From contig MU271148.1 in assembly GCA_021432605.1 (NCBI GenBank), forward strand, positions 2,363,362 through 2,427,361: a DNA stretch of 64,000 nucleotides. Direction: 5' to 3'. This stretch comes from Coniochaeta sp. PMI_546 (taxonomy: Eukaryota; Ascomycota; Sordariomycetes; Coniochaetales; Coniochaetaceae). The notes beneath the pieces were generated by a model. The model had not been told where the DNA came from. It made no database searches and worked only from the letters and a program-made list of their open reading frames with translations. Position numbers and translations under genes: made by a program. Position 1 is the stretch's first letter. Every line of letters begins with the position of its first letter. Of this stretch, positions 43,923 through 54,579 are shown one piece after another.

Positions 43923-46214
43923 CTACAACCCCTTGGACCTGAGCGACTCATACTTCCTCATATCCTTGACACTGGGCTTCACCTCCTGCAGCGCCCTCTC
44001 CCAGTCCGCCATGTTGATGACCGGCTCCTCCCCACTGCCGTACACCCTCTCCAGACACGACTGCGCGGCACTCTGCATCAGATTGCCCAGATCCGCGCCC
44101 GAGAACCCGTCGCACCGCCCATCCCGCGCCACAGCCTCCAGCACCTCGGCCGGCGTACTCGCCTGGCCGTCGGCCGGGATGGTATTCCTGTACAGCGTTC
44201 TGAGGATATCCACCCTCTCGTCTGCACTCGGCAGCCCGACGTAGACGCTCGTGCCCAGGCGGCCCGGCCGACGGATGGCGGGATCGATCATGTCGGGCCT
44301 GTTGGTGGCGCCCACGACGTAGATGCCGCTCCTGTCGCCCACGCCGTCCAGCTCGGTGAGCAGGGTATTCACCACCCGGGCGCTGGCGTCGGACAGACTG
44401 TCATCCCGCTTGGGCATCAGGGCGTCCATCTCGTCGAAGAAGAGGATGCAGGGGGCCGAGGCCCGGGCGCGCTCGAATACCTGCCGCACCGCCCGCTCGG
44501 ACTCGCCGACGTACTTGTTCAGCAGCTCCGGGCCCTTGATCGAGATGAAGTTGGCCTTTGACTCGTTCGCCACGGCCTTGGCGACGAGGGTCTTGCCGCA
44601 CCCGGGCGGGCCCCAGAGCAGGATCCCCGCGGCGGGCTTGATGCCGACCTTGGCGAAGAGCTCGGGCCGCTTGATGGGGCCGATGATGCTCATCTCGAGC
44701 TTGCGGCGGATGTCGTGCAGGGCGCCCACGTGCGACCAGTTGGTGTCCGGGATGGTCGTGAACCCTTCGCGCTTGGAGGCGGGCTGGGTCTTGGATACCC
44801 CTCTGAGGAAGTGCGCCATGGTGATGGTTATGCGTGCCCAGTCGATGGCTTGCTGGTCTTCGAGTAGGAACCACTCGCGCTGCGCCTCGGAGTCCGAAGG
44901 GAAGACGCCTGGTTTTTGGGAAGACACTTTTCGTATCACGTTGTCTAGCTCCGCGTCCAGGGCCGAGTTCATGGCGGCCGTGACGACGTGTTTTAGGTCT
45001 GCACCGTTGTAGCCCGGAGTCGCTTTCGAGAGCTCCACGAAGTCGACGTCCGCGTCCAGGGGCAGGCCGCGGGACTGCGAGCGGAGGATGTGCTCCCGCG
45101 CCTTCTCATCCGGCATACCCATGGCCACCTCGACACCGAATCGCCTCCGGATGGCGGGATCGATCGTGTCAGGCCTGCTCGTGGCGGCCAGCACGACAAC
45201 GTTCTTCCCCGCCGTGGTGTTCTGCGCCACCCTGTCCATGCCGTTGATGAGCTCCGCGACCATGCGTCCCTCCATGGCCTTCTGCGCGCTCTCCCTCTTG
45301 CCGCCGATCGAGTCGATCTCGTCCATGAAGATAAGACACGGCGCCAGAGCCATGGCCTCGTCGAAAATGTCCCGGATGTTCTTCTCGCTCTCGCCAGAGG
45401 TGCCGCCCACCAGGCTCGCGGAGGACACGGGGATGAACGACACGCCGACGCTGGCAGCAACGGCGTGGGCCAGGGTCGTCTTGCCGCACCCGGACGGCCC
45501 GTGCAGCAGGACCCCAAAGTCGCACCGGTAGTTCATCTGCGCGTAGGCCGCGGTGCCGCGCAGGGGCAGCCACACGCACGACAGCAGCCGCTTGAGCGTG
45601 GCGTCCACGCCGGCGATGTCCCGTATCGACACGCCGGTGGGCGGGCTGCGGTCCTTGTCCTTCGGCGCCCTGGCCTCCCGGTCCCTGTCGCGCTGCTCCC
45701 TCCTCCTCCTCTTGGCATTGGGCTCTCCGTTCGCTTGCCGCTCGGCTTTGTCCCCGTTCGTCGTCTCCGGCACCTCGGCGTTCTTCATCTCCACATCCGC
45801 GGTGGTCCTCTCCGACGCGGCGGGGGTGGCCGTGCCGGTGCCGGTGCTCGTGCCAAACTTCCACGCCTTGGCAATCTGCCTGTTCAGCAGGAACGAGTCG
45901 CGCTCCAGCACCCTCGCCTCGGCCTCCTTGACGGCCCGCTCCTCGTCGTCGACGTCGTCGTCGTCGACACCCTCATCCCCTTCCTCGGCGGCGAGCTCTC
46001 TCATGTCCTCGTTCCTCTGGCTGAGCACGCGCTCGATCGAGTCCTCCAGCTCCTTCTTCTTCCGGCGGGCCAGGCTCGAGTTGGACCGCTTGATGGCGTC
46101 GTACACGGCCGAGATGTTCAGTCGCGGGTTGGGGGTGGCCGTCTCGGCGTCGATCTTGAGCACTATGGAGTAGACGTCGCGGTCGAGGCCCTGCCGGAGG
46201 AAATTTCGGGGCAT
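43923..46214 (-). CDS. RIX7: Ribosome biogenesis AAA ATPase RIX7 (NVL type)
   Basis: Type II AAA+ unfoldase that remodels pre-60S particles in the nucleolus. Uninterrupted 763-residue ORF. The N-terminal winged region (DRDVYSIVLKIDAE...NISAVYDAIKRSNSSLARRKKK) matches the Rix7/NVL nucleolar domain, followed by an acidic linker and a basic NLS-like KRRRREQRDRDREAR. D1 has Walker A GPSGCGKT (Lys245) and Walker B LIFMDEIDS; D2 has GPPGCGKT (Lys541) and ILFFDEMDA, with arginine-finger-type segments ATSRPDTIDPAIRRR and ATNRPDMIDPAIRRPGR. Both ATPase sites look competent. The GC-rich reading frame produces a 381-codon antisense shadow frame that should not be annotated. Confidence 0.96.
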   Translation of the reverse strand: MPRNFLRQGLDRDVYSIVLKIDAETATPNPRLNISAVYDAIKRSNSSLARRKKKELEDSIERVLSQRNEDMRELAAEEGDEGVDDDDVDDEERAVKEAEARVLERDSFLLNRQIAKAWKFGTSTGTGTATPAASERTTADVEMKNAEVPETTNGDKAERQANGEPNAKRRRREQRDRDREARAPKDKDRSPPTGVSIRDIAGVDATLKRLLSCVWLPLRGTAAYAQMNYRCDFGVLLHGPSGCGKTTLAHAVAASVGVSFIPVSSASLVGGTSGESEKNIRDIFDEAMALAPCLIFMDEIDSIGGKRESAQKAMEGRMVAELINGMDRVAQNTTAGKNVVVLAATSRPDTIDPAIRRRFGVEVAMGMPDEKAREHILRSQSRGLPLDADVDFVELSKATPGYNGADLKHVVTAAMNSALDAELDNVIRKVSSQKPGVFPSDSEAQREWFLLEDQQAIDWARITITMAHFLRGVSKTQPASKREGFTTIPDTNWSHVGALHDIRRKLEMSIIGPIKRPELFAKVGIKPAAGILLWGPPGCGKTLVAKAVANESKANFISIKGPELLNKYVGESERAVRQVFERARASAPCILFFDEMDALMPKRDDSLSDASARVVNTLLTELDGVGDRSGIYVVGATNRPDMIDPAIRRPGRLGTSVYVGLPSADERVDILRTLYRNTIPADGQASTPAEVLEAVARDGRCDGFSGADLGNLMQSAAQSCLERVYGSGEEPVINMADWERALQEVKPSVKDMRKYESLRSKGL

Positions 46215-46893
46215 TTTTGCCGTGGGCGCATCTGAGATTTGTTGACGGAATTCCTGGGGCGGGAAAAGTTTCGAGGGGTCTGTCTGTCTGTCTGGCTGTC
46301 TGTCTGCTGTGGGATAAATAATTTCTTATCGGAATTTGGAGATGGCGGATTTTTGGGAGTTGGAGTTGGGATCCACTGGCATCGGCGAATTAGACGAAGC
46401 TTCAGTATAGAATATCTACAGTATGACAGACCAGTCACTACCGTATAAATTGGGATACTTGATTCGCATCATGAACACGAGAAGTGCAGCCAAGGCCCGA
46501 TATGTTTTTTACCAGTTACAATTTCATCACCAGTACCGAGATTACATCGCCGGTGTCCGTCCGGACGACTCACAAGAAATCTTGTGATCCCTAGACTTAA
46601 ATACAAAGCCCATGGCGAAAAACAGATGAATGCCCCCGGCCTTCGCCTCTGTCACGTTTGCCAACCTGACACACTCCAAGCCTCCTCAAAATGCTCCTTT
46701 CCACGCTTGCCTGTTGCCGTGGCCGTTAACCTGGTCCGCCAAAAGTCAACAGCCAACCCCCTTAAGAAAACGCCGAGATGAATGCAATCCCCCCCTGTCC
46801 TTCCTCACAAGTTTATACAACCTTGTTTCTTCTTCCTCTGGTGCTATGTGAACAAAAGTATGAAAAACATCCTGGACAAGCTGGGGTTTTTTT
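46215..46893. other. Intergenic, RIX7 5' to carrier 3'
   Basis: RIX7 leader/promoter at the left, carrier 3' UTR at the right. It contains a TCTG microsatellite; otherwise nothing recognised. Confidence 0.55.
46278..46310. repeat. TCTG/CTGT tetranucleotide microsatellite
   Basis: About eight tandem TCTG units with one interruption (GGCTG), some 65 bp upstream of the RIX7 start and probably in its 5' UTR. Confidence 0.8.
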
Positions 46894-48297
46894 TTACTCG
46901 TCATCCATGGCCTTGATATGCTTCTTGATGAACTCGAACGAGGAGAAGAAGACGGCGTTGACGGCGCAGGACCGGCCCATGGACACGCCCAGCCCGCGGT
47001 ACATCTGTCGGCGGAAGAACTGTATCTTGACTGGCGGCACCTTCTGGCCCTTGGAGTGCATCAGGGAGTTTCGTTGGTATATGCTCTTGGCCGAGTCTAT
47101 CGGATCTGTTTTTTTCGGTTATCATGGTATTTAGCATCGGCATCTACCTTGGGGGTGCATGTTTTTCGGGAAAGGGTACCCACAGATCAAGGCCCACGAG
47201 ACGATGCCACACAATCCTCCGGCCACCAGCACAGCGAGCGGGTTCGAATGGGCGCCGTCACCGCCAAATGTCGTCAGCAGTTGTTTGCCGCTTTCGTATG
47301 TCATAAAGTATATGCCTGTCCCGAGGGTATCGCGCACTATCACGTATTAGCAACAGCTGTCATCAAGTTCTTGACCTGAGATGCTGGTGTCTCTCACTCA
47401 AATGTAGCTTGAAGCCCGTGTAGAGACCGGTGAGACCTCGATGCTTCACGATATTCTTCATTGTCTTCAGCGTCCCCTTGTTCTGATAGCTCGCCGCGAT
47501 CTCCTGGCTCTTCGGCTCAGGACAGTTCTGTTTGTTCGCCAGAAGCACCGACACCTGTGCGCTCAGTTTGCTCAGTTCGAAGGGACCTGCAAGATAGTCA
47601 GTCAGCCGGCCGCACCAGATATGGACCAGGACTCATGAATGTGTCTCCAACTCACAAGCTATTAACGTAATACACGAGCCCGCTGTAGCTCCCGCGGCTC
47701 CAAAGGTCGCGACAGACCACAGGTTTGGATATGACCCCGGAGAGTTCACATGCCCAAGAACGTCCACCCCCATGTTCTTCTTGAGCCAGTTGCAGTACGT
47801 GTGCTTCGATCGCTGGTAGATGGAAAATGATACGGTGCGGACGAGGGTCACGCTGAGCATGGGAGCCGTCACGCCTGCAAGATTGGGCAAACTGCACGTC
47901 AGCAAACAAGCCATCACTGATGGTGGTCGGGCCGCGTAAGAAGGGCAGCTCCCATACCTCGAAAGAACCCCCTGAGCTTCTCCGTCTGATATGTATTCCG
48001 CACGCAGTCGAGGAAGCCGGCGTACTTGTACGTCTGCATGCGCGTCTTGACGCTGTCGAGCGGGAAGGCGCTCACGGTGGACAGGACGCTGGACATGGAC
48101 GCGGCTACCTCGGTCCTGTACCGCTTGACCCATCGCTCGTGCGGTCGGCGTCCGTGGTGCCGCTGGTCGGACCCGCGCGACGGCGACGCGGGACGTCTCT
48201 CGTCTCCATTCTTGTCGCTGTTGCCGGCTGAAGGCATGGTCGGAAGCGGCGAACGAGGTGAATCATCTTGCACGGTCGTCCGCAGCTCAGCAGTCAT
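46894..48297 (-). CDS. Mitochondrial carrier family (SLC25) transporter
   Basis: Inner-membrane carrier; substrate not assigned. Five exons (introns 47875-47957, 47587-47655, 47337-47397, 47106-47147) give 382 residues. The three carrier signatures are in order: FPLDSVKTRMQ, CPFELSKLSAQ and DPIDSAKSIYQ, each followed by conserved helix segments (GVTAPMLSVTLVRTVSFSIY; VRDTLG..GIYFMTYES; FFRRQMYRGLGVSMGRSCAV). A hydrophilic, disordered N-terminal extension of about 60 residues precedes helix 1. The last intron is only 42 nt and needs a donor that retains YPFPKNMHPQ before DPIDS, an insertion I do not recall in relatives, so that junction is the least certain. The stop at 46894 is chosen because the C-terminal frame FFSSFEFIKKHIKAMDDE is family-like. 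Confidence 0.85.
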
Positions 48298-50124
48298 TTC
48301 CTGCCGGCAAGGGGTAAAGGGTGGCCTCGATATCGAAGCAGCTGTTCTGTAGGACGGTTTGGTCTCGGACTAGGGATGACCGAGACCAAAAGTCCTCAGC
48401 GCAGTCGCGATACGGCCGGTGCCAGCAGGAGGGGGTCCAGGGCCATCAAGGACCCAGACTCTGGGACTGAGTTTGTCGCTGCTATCGGAGACGGGGGTGG
48501 TATGGTGTCGCTGAGGTGAGGTAGCTATCGGGTACTACTCGGGTTTGAGGGGTTGTCGAGAGTGTCGGAAGCTCGAGTTGCCGCAGAGGCCGGTGCTGCC
48601 CCGCGATGGGAGCTGTGCAACAATTGAACGGAGAGGCAGGAAGGCAATTGGTGCTCGGCGACGGCAGGCAGACCAGTCAATGAGCTCGACGACGTGGTGT
48701 TGACGAGGTCTCGAGGAGCTCGGATTGCGGGGTTGACAAGAACACACACTATGACGGCAGCTGGAAGGTTTTCCACGCTTAGCGTCGTCCGATCACAGGC
48801 CGATACTGTGTAGTACCTTTTCTTTTCTCGTGCACGAGCTAATTCAGCGGCACGAGACAGCTTGAGTCACGATACTGGTCAATTAGAGGCTTGAAAAGTA
48901 GCCAGTAGAGTCAAGTCAATGGTTTGCAAGGGACCGATGAACGGTGCACGTGTACGACCCGGAAAGATCTGAGCTCTCGAGGCCACATCAGTATTGCTGA
49001 GCTCTCCTGGAGCTCCTCCAAACAAGTCTACGTCTAGACATACTGTGATAGAGTCTAGTCTACAGGTACATTCCAAATGCCGACCGATATCGACAGCAGC
49101 AGCAGCAGAGACACTTTACGTACCTTAGTAATGTCATTCTGCAGCCATCCTATCTACATGAAGGATCAACATATCGATAAAAAGCTTTCAACGCCCAAGT
49201 TAGCGAACCAGAATGTAGAAAATTTGTACCAGACCAAGCCTCCGAACACAGTATGTTGAGTCTTGGGTCGAACCAGCTATCATAGTACAAACAGAAAACC
49301 GACCCCCATATTTTGTGTTTCTGGAGCGGGGGACACCCGTGATCGAGTCCTGATCTGCCCTGCTCAGAGCGCTGATCGCGGACCCTGAGCGCGAAGTCGT
49401 GGCCCGCAAAGTGCTGATCAAACAGACTCAATCTCCACGGGAACACCTGGCATTGCAGCCCGATTTCCTCAGTTATCCGCGCACTCTGCCATGCTAGCCA
49501 CCCAGCCACAGTGTGCCGTCCCGCACCGTCCACTGTCTCGACCATACGGTCACTGTATCACGGTCCGCTTACACGGCTTCGATGGCTGACAGCGAGGCCT
49601 TCCAAGGTATCCGCAGCGACTCACAGGGAACCATTGGAGACTTCTCGGCTCCCGGGGTCCCGTCGCGGAACCACGACCACGGTAGGAGCAAGCACTGTAG
49701 CCTACACCATGTGGCAAGTTTGACACCATATCTAAAGTTTCCCGTTCAACGGGAGGCGCCAGTCCAAGCCGTATCGCCGAGTTCAATCGGCAGACTGACC
49801 TCAGTTCAACCGAGTCGTAGAAGAGCCGCTCGAAGCGGTCCTACCAGCTCAACCGTCAAGCTGACCTCAGCGTAGGCGAGTCCTAGTCGTAATCGTAGCT
49901 TTGCAATCCACCTGCTGTTGAGTCTGCTAGGGGTCGATTCTCAGATCCGTGTGAAGTCATGTATGTTCACCTGAGCGGCAAGCACAACCCCATGCTATGG
50001 TTCAACATGGCAATAGTGGCCTCATAGTGCTCGTACGCCGTGTTCGTGATCTGATCTTCAGACCTCCTCCTACGCACTCATTAGCGGGATCCCTACTCTC
50101 CGCCTTTCTCCCCCCGAAAAGTAC
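48298..50124. other. 1.8 kb intergenic region
   Basis: Upstream DNA of the carrier and downstream of the small LYR protein. No gene supported. It contains a short CAG run near 49092-49108, TACCTT motifs (48811, 49114) and a hairpin/direct-repeat patch at 49741-49870. Confidence 0.5.
49741..49870. repeat. Patch with hairpins and a degenerate 24-nt direct repeat
   Basis: CCCGTTCAACGGG (49741-49753) is a perfect short hairpin. A 24-nt unit ending CTGACCTCAG occurs at 49781-49804 and again at 49847-49870 (19 of 24 identical), and CCGCTCGAAGCGG between them forms a second hairpin. Nature unknown. Confidence 0.5.
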
Positions 50125-50448
50125 TCACTTCTTCGCTGCCCCGCTCTCATACAGTTGGTAAGTCTGCTTCCACGACGCCTCGCCCTCCCTCTCGCGCGCC
50201 CACGCCACCTTGACCAGATTCTTGACAATCTTGTGCTCCAGCCCCCGCTCGGCGGCGGCAGCCTTCAGGAACCAGATCGTTCGCCGGACGGCTTCCGCGT
50301 CGAAGGTCTTAGACTCTCCGTTTCTGGGTCTGAAGGCTCTGCGAAGCTGGGACTGGATCACGAACCGTGCTGGGAGGGAGAATTGCACTGCGCGCAGGCC
50401 GTGGCGGAGGAGTTGCCTGTAGGCGTGGATGATCTCGGTGTTGGACAT
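50125..50448 (-). CDS. Small LYR-motif-like mitochondrial protein (DUF1763 type)
   Basis: A 107-residue protein starting MSNTEIIHAYRQLLRHGLRA, i.e. an LYR-like Tyr-Arg motif in the first helix, followed by the conserved Phe (AVQFSLPARFVI) and a basic helix LRRAFRPRN. LYR proteins bind acyl-ACP and assist Fe-S or respiratory complex assembly in mitochondria; this member's partner is not known. The frame continues 27 codons upstream to another ATG, but the MSNTEI start matches relatives I recall. The protein ends in AKK with no sign of a further exon. Confidence 0.75.
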   Translation of the reverse strand: MSNTEIIHAYRQLLRHGLRAVQFSLPARFVIQSQLRRAFRPRNGESKTFDAEAVRRTIWFLKAAAAERGLEHKIVKNLVKVAWAREREGEASWKQTYQLYESGAAKK

Positions 50449-51017
50449 GACAGAGATAGTGTATGGACCATGAGTGAGGTAGTATGATATAAGTGGTGGG
50501 AGTCGATGAGACGGGTATGATGAGTTCAAGATTGCTTTTGAGATATTCGGCTATAAGAATATTTTTACTCCGATGAGCTCAAAGAGTCAAAGCAGCAACA
50601 TCTCTGCCCCACATTCTGGGGTTATTTTCGTCTATAACGATTTATCAAGATATCCTTACCCCCTATTCCTACCACGCCACTGCCAGTTACAGCTCGAGTG
50701 AAATGAACGAACTGAGAGTCATCTAGCTCATACGTGCTATGATCTCAGCAGTTATACTGAAAGTGATTCTGACGCTATCCATAAGCGCTGGAAGACTCAA
50801 TATCTGCCGCTACCCGCCTGTCTTATCCATGATCAGATTTGCATTGCATCTGCCTATACACGTCTCTATCCTACGCCGGTGATAGGAAGCCCCCATATTC
50901 AAAACACTGGCTAGACTTTCAGGGTCTAAGCCAAACCGCCACCTCTATATATGGACCAGATCTACCCAAACTTATCCCAGTACCCGCCTCCTGTTGTACA
51001 TGATCAAAGCCCACCGT
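50449..51017. other. Intergenic, LYR gene 5' to transporter 3'
   Basis: Promoter of the LYR gene and 3' flank of the sugar transporter. AT-rich in part (50540-50680). Nothing else recognised. Confidence 0.5.
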
Positions 51018-53322
51018 CTAATCGTCATGCTGACCAAGCGGCGCGTACTCTCCCGTCTCAGAAGAGGTGCCCCTGCCCAGGAGCTTCGAGAACCAAGCGC
51101 CAATACCACCACTTCCGCGGTCATCCTGTTTACGGTCCACCACATCAGGAGGATCAATGTCCAGCCCCGGAATGGCACTCGAAGGGTCGAGGAGCGGCGC
51201 GCCCCTCCCACGAGCACTGGGCGTTCCCGCCGGTCCCAGCGATGGCGTACCGGGCGTCGCCGGAGTTCCCAGGTTGGCCGTAGCGTCGCCGAACAGCGCG
51301 TCCATGTCCTCGAGTCGGACGCCGCAGGTCTCTGGGTACAGGAAGTATACTTTACTCATGTTAGTAACTAGATTGCTCATACAAAAACAAGGCGGTAATA
51401 CTTACCAACAACGAAACTGACGGCGCAAAAGAAGGCGTGCACAAGATACAGCCTCCACTCGATCCACTCCTGCAGGATGGGAGTCATCTCTCCGACGAGC
51501 CAGTTGAACGCCCAGTTCGTAGCCGTCGACAGGCTGGCGCCCTTGGAGCGGATCTTGAGCGGCAGGATCTCGGGCGGATACAGCCACGGAATCGGGCCCC
51601 ACGAGTACCCGAAGGCAGCATTGTAGATCATCACGAACACCACGACCATGGTCGGCGTGGATGCGACGTCCAGGTGGATGAAGTACGAGATGAGCGACAG
51701 CGAGATGGTCATCATGATGGCGCCGCTGAGCAGAATGGGTCGCCGTCCCCATCGATCGACGATGTACCACGGCGGTATGGTCGACAGGAAGTACGTGATG
51801 CCGTTGATGCCGGTCATGAGCACCGCGTCATGACCGACCCATCCCGCAGACTCGAATACGTACGGCGCGTAGTACGAGATGACGTTGATGCCGTTGAGCT
51901 GGGCGAGAGCCTGCGCTGACATGGCGATGAAGACGCGCTTGCGGTAACGCTTGAACATGTCGGCGTAGGTCCTCTCGCCCTCCTGGCGCGTGATCAGCAC
52001 GTTCATCTTGATGTCGCGGAAGACGTCCCGGGCGCGCGGGTCGTGGATGTCTCCGCCGCCGTAGAGGTTGGCAATGACGACGATGCCTTCTTCGTCGTGG
52101 TCGTTGTCGAGTAGCCACCTACACCAGTCGTCAGCAGGTCGTTTTGTCAAGTTGAAGTACTTGACCCTTACCTCGGAGATTCAACAATAATCAAAGCCCC
52201 AACACCAAGCAAGGCTCCCATGATGCACTGCATCAGCAGGGGTAGCCGCCAGGACGCGTTGCCGTCAATGTAGCCACAGAAGTAGTCAACCCAGACCGAC
52301 GTCGTGTAGCCAATGATGTTCCCCGAGAACTCGATACACGCGAGTTTACCCCTGTTATGGGGTGGCGAGATCTCGGACTGGTACACAGGGACAATGGTAG
52401 ACAGCATACCGACGCCGAGACCAGCAATGATCCTGCCCACCATCATCATGGCCATGCCCGTGGCAAACGTCTGCAGCGCACCGCCGACAAAGAATATCAT
52501 TGACCCGTACAAGATCGTTTTCCTCCGTCCGATGATATCACCAATCCTCCCCACCATCAAGGACGATATAAACGCCCCGACCTCGAGAATGGCCACCATG
52601 GTACCGACCTCCGCTCTGGAGGGCTGGTGGAAGTAGTCGATGAAATACGGGCCCGTGATGATGCCCGACATGACGCCCTGATCATACCCGAAAAGAAAAA
52701 CGCCCAGAGACACAAATATCGAGGTGAAGTATATCAACGCCTTGCCCGTCAGGCCGTGTATGCCCGTACCTCCCGCCATGATGGCAGCGATCCTGCGTTC
52801 GGCCCAGGAGATGCGTCTCGGAGCCGGCTCTGGAATCTGGATGGCCTCTTTACTAACGACTCCAGGTCTGTGCGGGGACGGCGAGCGCGAGGGGGACGAC
52901 GGCGAGCGCTTGGTGTGGTAGTGGACGTGCTTGTGGTTCTTTTCTCGGTGCCGCGGATGTCGTCTCAGCACGCCGGCGAGGATCTCGTCATCGAGGTTGC
53001 CGGCGAGGCGCTCACGTATGGGGTCCTCGTCGTCGAGCTGCTCTGCTATGTCGCCCGTGTCGGTCCAGGAGGACTCGGAGTAGTAGAAGGCTTCGTCGTA
53101 GTCGTCGTCGTCAGCAGATTCGGAGCTGTGATTGCTGTGGTGGTGACGGTGGTGGTGGGGGTGAGGGTGGAGTAGGGACGAAGACTGTTGTTGACTGTCC
53201 TGCAGACGCGTGTGAGGTTGAGATAGAGTGCGGAGAGGGATGTTGGAGGGTAGACGAGCTGAAGGTTGGGTCGGAATCTTGGGCTGTCTTGGGGGCTGTT
53301 GAGCAGCAGCGCCCGTCCGCAA
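51018..53322 (-). CDS. MFS sugar transporter with long acidic/His-rich N-terminus
   Basis: Plasma-membrane sugar/H+ symporter-type protein. Introns 52119-52171 and 51350-51405 are removed in frame; about 730 codons. Twelve helices carry family motifs: FGYDQGVMSG, RIGDIIGRRK, PVYQSEISPPHNRG, AQALAQLNGINVISYYAP, DRWGRRP, PWLYPPEILPLKIRSKG and YPETCG. The ~180 residues before helix 1 are His-rich (HPHPHHHRHHH), then acidic (ESADDDDYDEAF; WTDTGDIAEQLDDEDP), then basic, and resemble the extension of related fungal transporters, so they are probably coding. No ATG exists in that frame before residue ~181; the left limit given here is only where the frame opens. A first exon starting at ATG 53491, spliced from about 53436 to about 53262, would fit frame, but is a guess. 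Confidence 0.85.
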
Positions 53323-54579
53323 TGAGGGAATGCAGTTGGATGGAGCCCGGGAATGGCACGACTACTGCGTATAAAGAATGATGACTCGGCGGAAAAGTCA
53401 ATTGCTCGAAAAATTGTCCAGTGTGCCAGCGTATACTTGCAGACTTAGTAAAAGAAGAGCATGTGGTCCCGTTCGAAGTGGTGGCTGTCATGGCCTGCCC
53501 GCCGCAATCATTCGGACCCCAAGTGGAACATCGAGAAAGTGTTCAGGGTGGTTCCCCCACTTTTCAGCAGCACTCTCTCCACTGAGCTTCTCCACCGCGT
53601 CCAGCGTCGACCAAAGGCATCACATCGTTGCCATCGATAACCCGGACTGACCGCCGCTCTTCACTCGTTTCACTTGCAAATCCTGGGCCCTCGGATGGAA
53701 AAGCTGGATTGGCGAAATTTGAGCAGCCAGAAGCAGCCCCAGAGCAGGCAGAGCAGGCAAATGCTGGCCTTGATTGTTGGCACACATGCAGGAGTACTGT
53801 GTACGTATACGTGAACACTGTGGAACACACTACATACACAGTGGGAAGTTGCAGTGGTAAGGAAAATGATCCGGAGTGCTGTTCTTGGAGATACTATGGT
53901 AAAGAAGAGGCAGCTGACAGCTCTTGCTGTAACTCATCTGATGTCCTATGTACACGTGTATAAACCCAAACGCCAAATACCAATTCTCGCAGCAATGCAC
54001 GCCGCCCATGCTGTCAGTACTACACTACACTACTATAGTACTTCAAATCGAAGTCGCGGGGCTGCCACTGCCCCCCGCATTCTGCACGCACAAGGCACAG
54101 TGAACCAGGGGAACGACCCGACAAAAATATTATGACGTCAATGGCGCACAGGCCGAAAGATCGTGAGCTTTTTTTCCAGGGTCCTCATCCTTGACGCTGT
54201 GCATGACGAGGCAGGAAATGTACCAGGGTTCGAGTATGTGTAAGGATTTAACACATAAATACACGTGTAGTAGGCATTCAACCACAAGAGATCAGACCTG
54301 TTAATCGTTGATTCCTTGACTTTTGGACTGGGTTCTTATGTAACAATAAAATGTTTTTAATGTGTCCAGTGATTGAGCGAGCTCATAACAATGCTGGATG
54401 GAGGAAACTCTACCCATTCCCTCACTCACCATCGACCATTTCCGAATACCAAGATACCGTAAACTAATAATGGAGGTAAATCTCTATGCCACCAAACAGC
54501 ACAAAAAAGAAGACTCAAGAGCCCTATACTCAATTCAATAAAAACATCCCCAACATCCCGTCATCGGCCGCAGAAACAA
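53323..54579. other. 1.26 kb intergenic region
   Basis: The left 170 bp may include the missing first exon of the sugar transporter. The rest shows no gene; the right end is AT-rich 3' flank of threonine synthase. Confidence 0.5.

Noticed and set aside
45090-46235. 381-codon frame antisense to RIX7
   Set aside because: Arises from GC-rich codons of a clear RIX7 gene; the translation is His/Arg/Gly-rich and lacks any domain.
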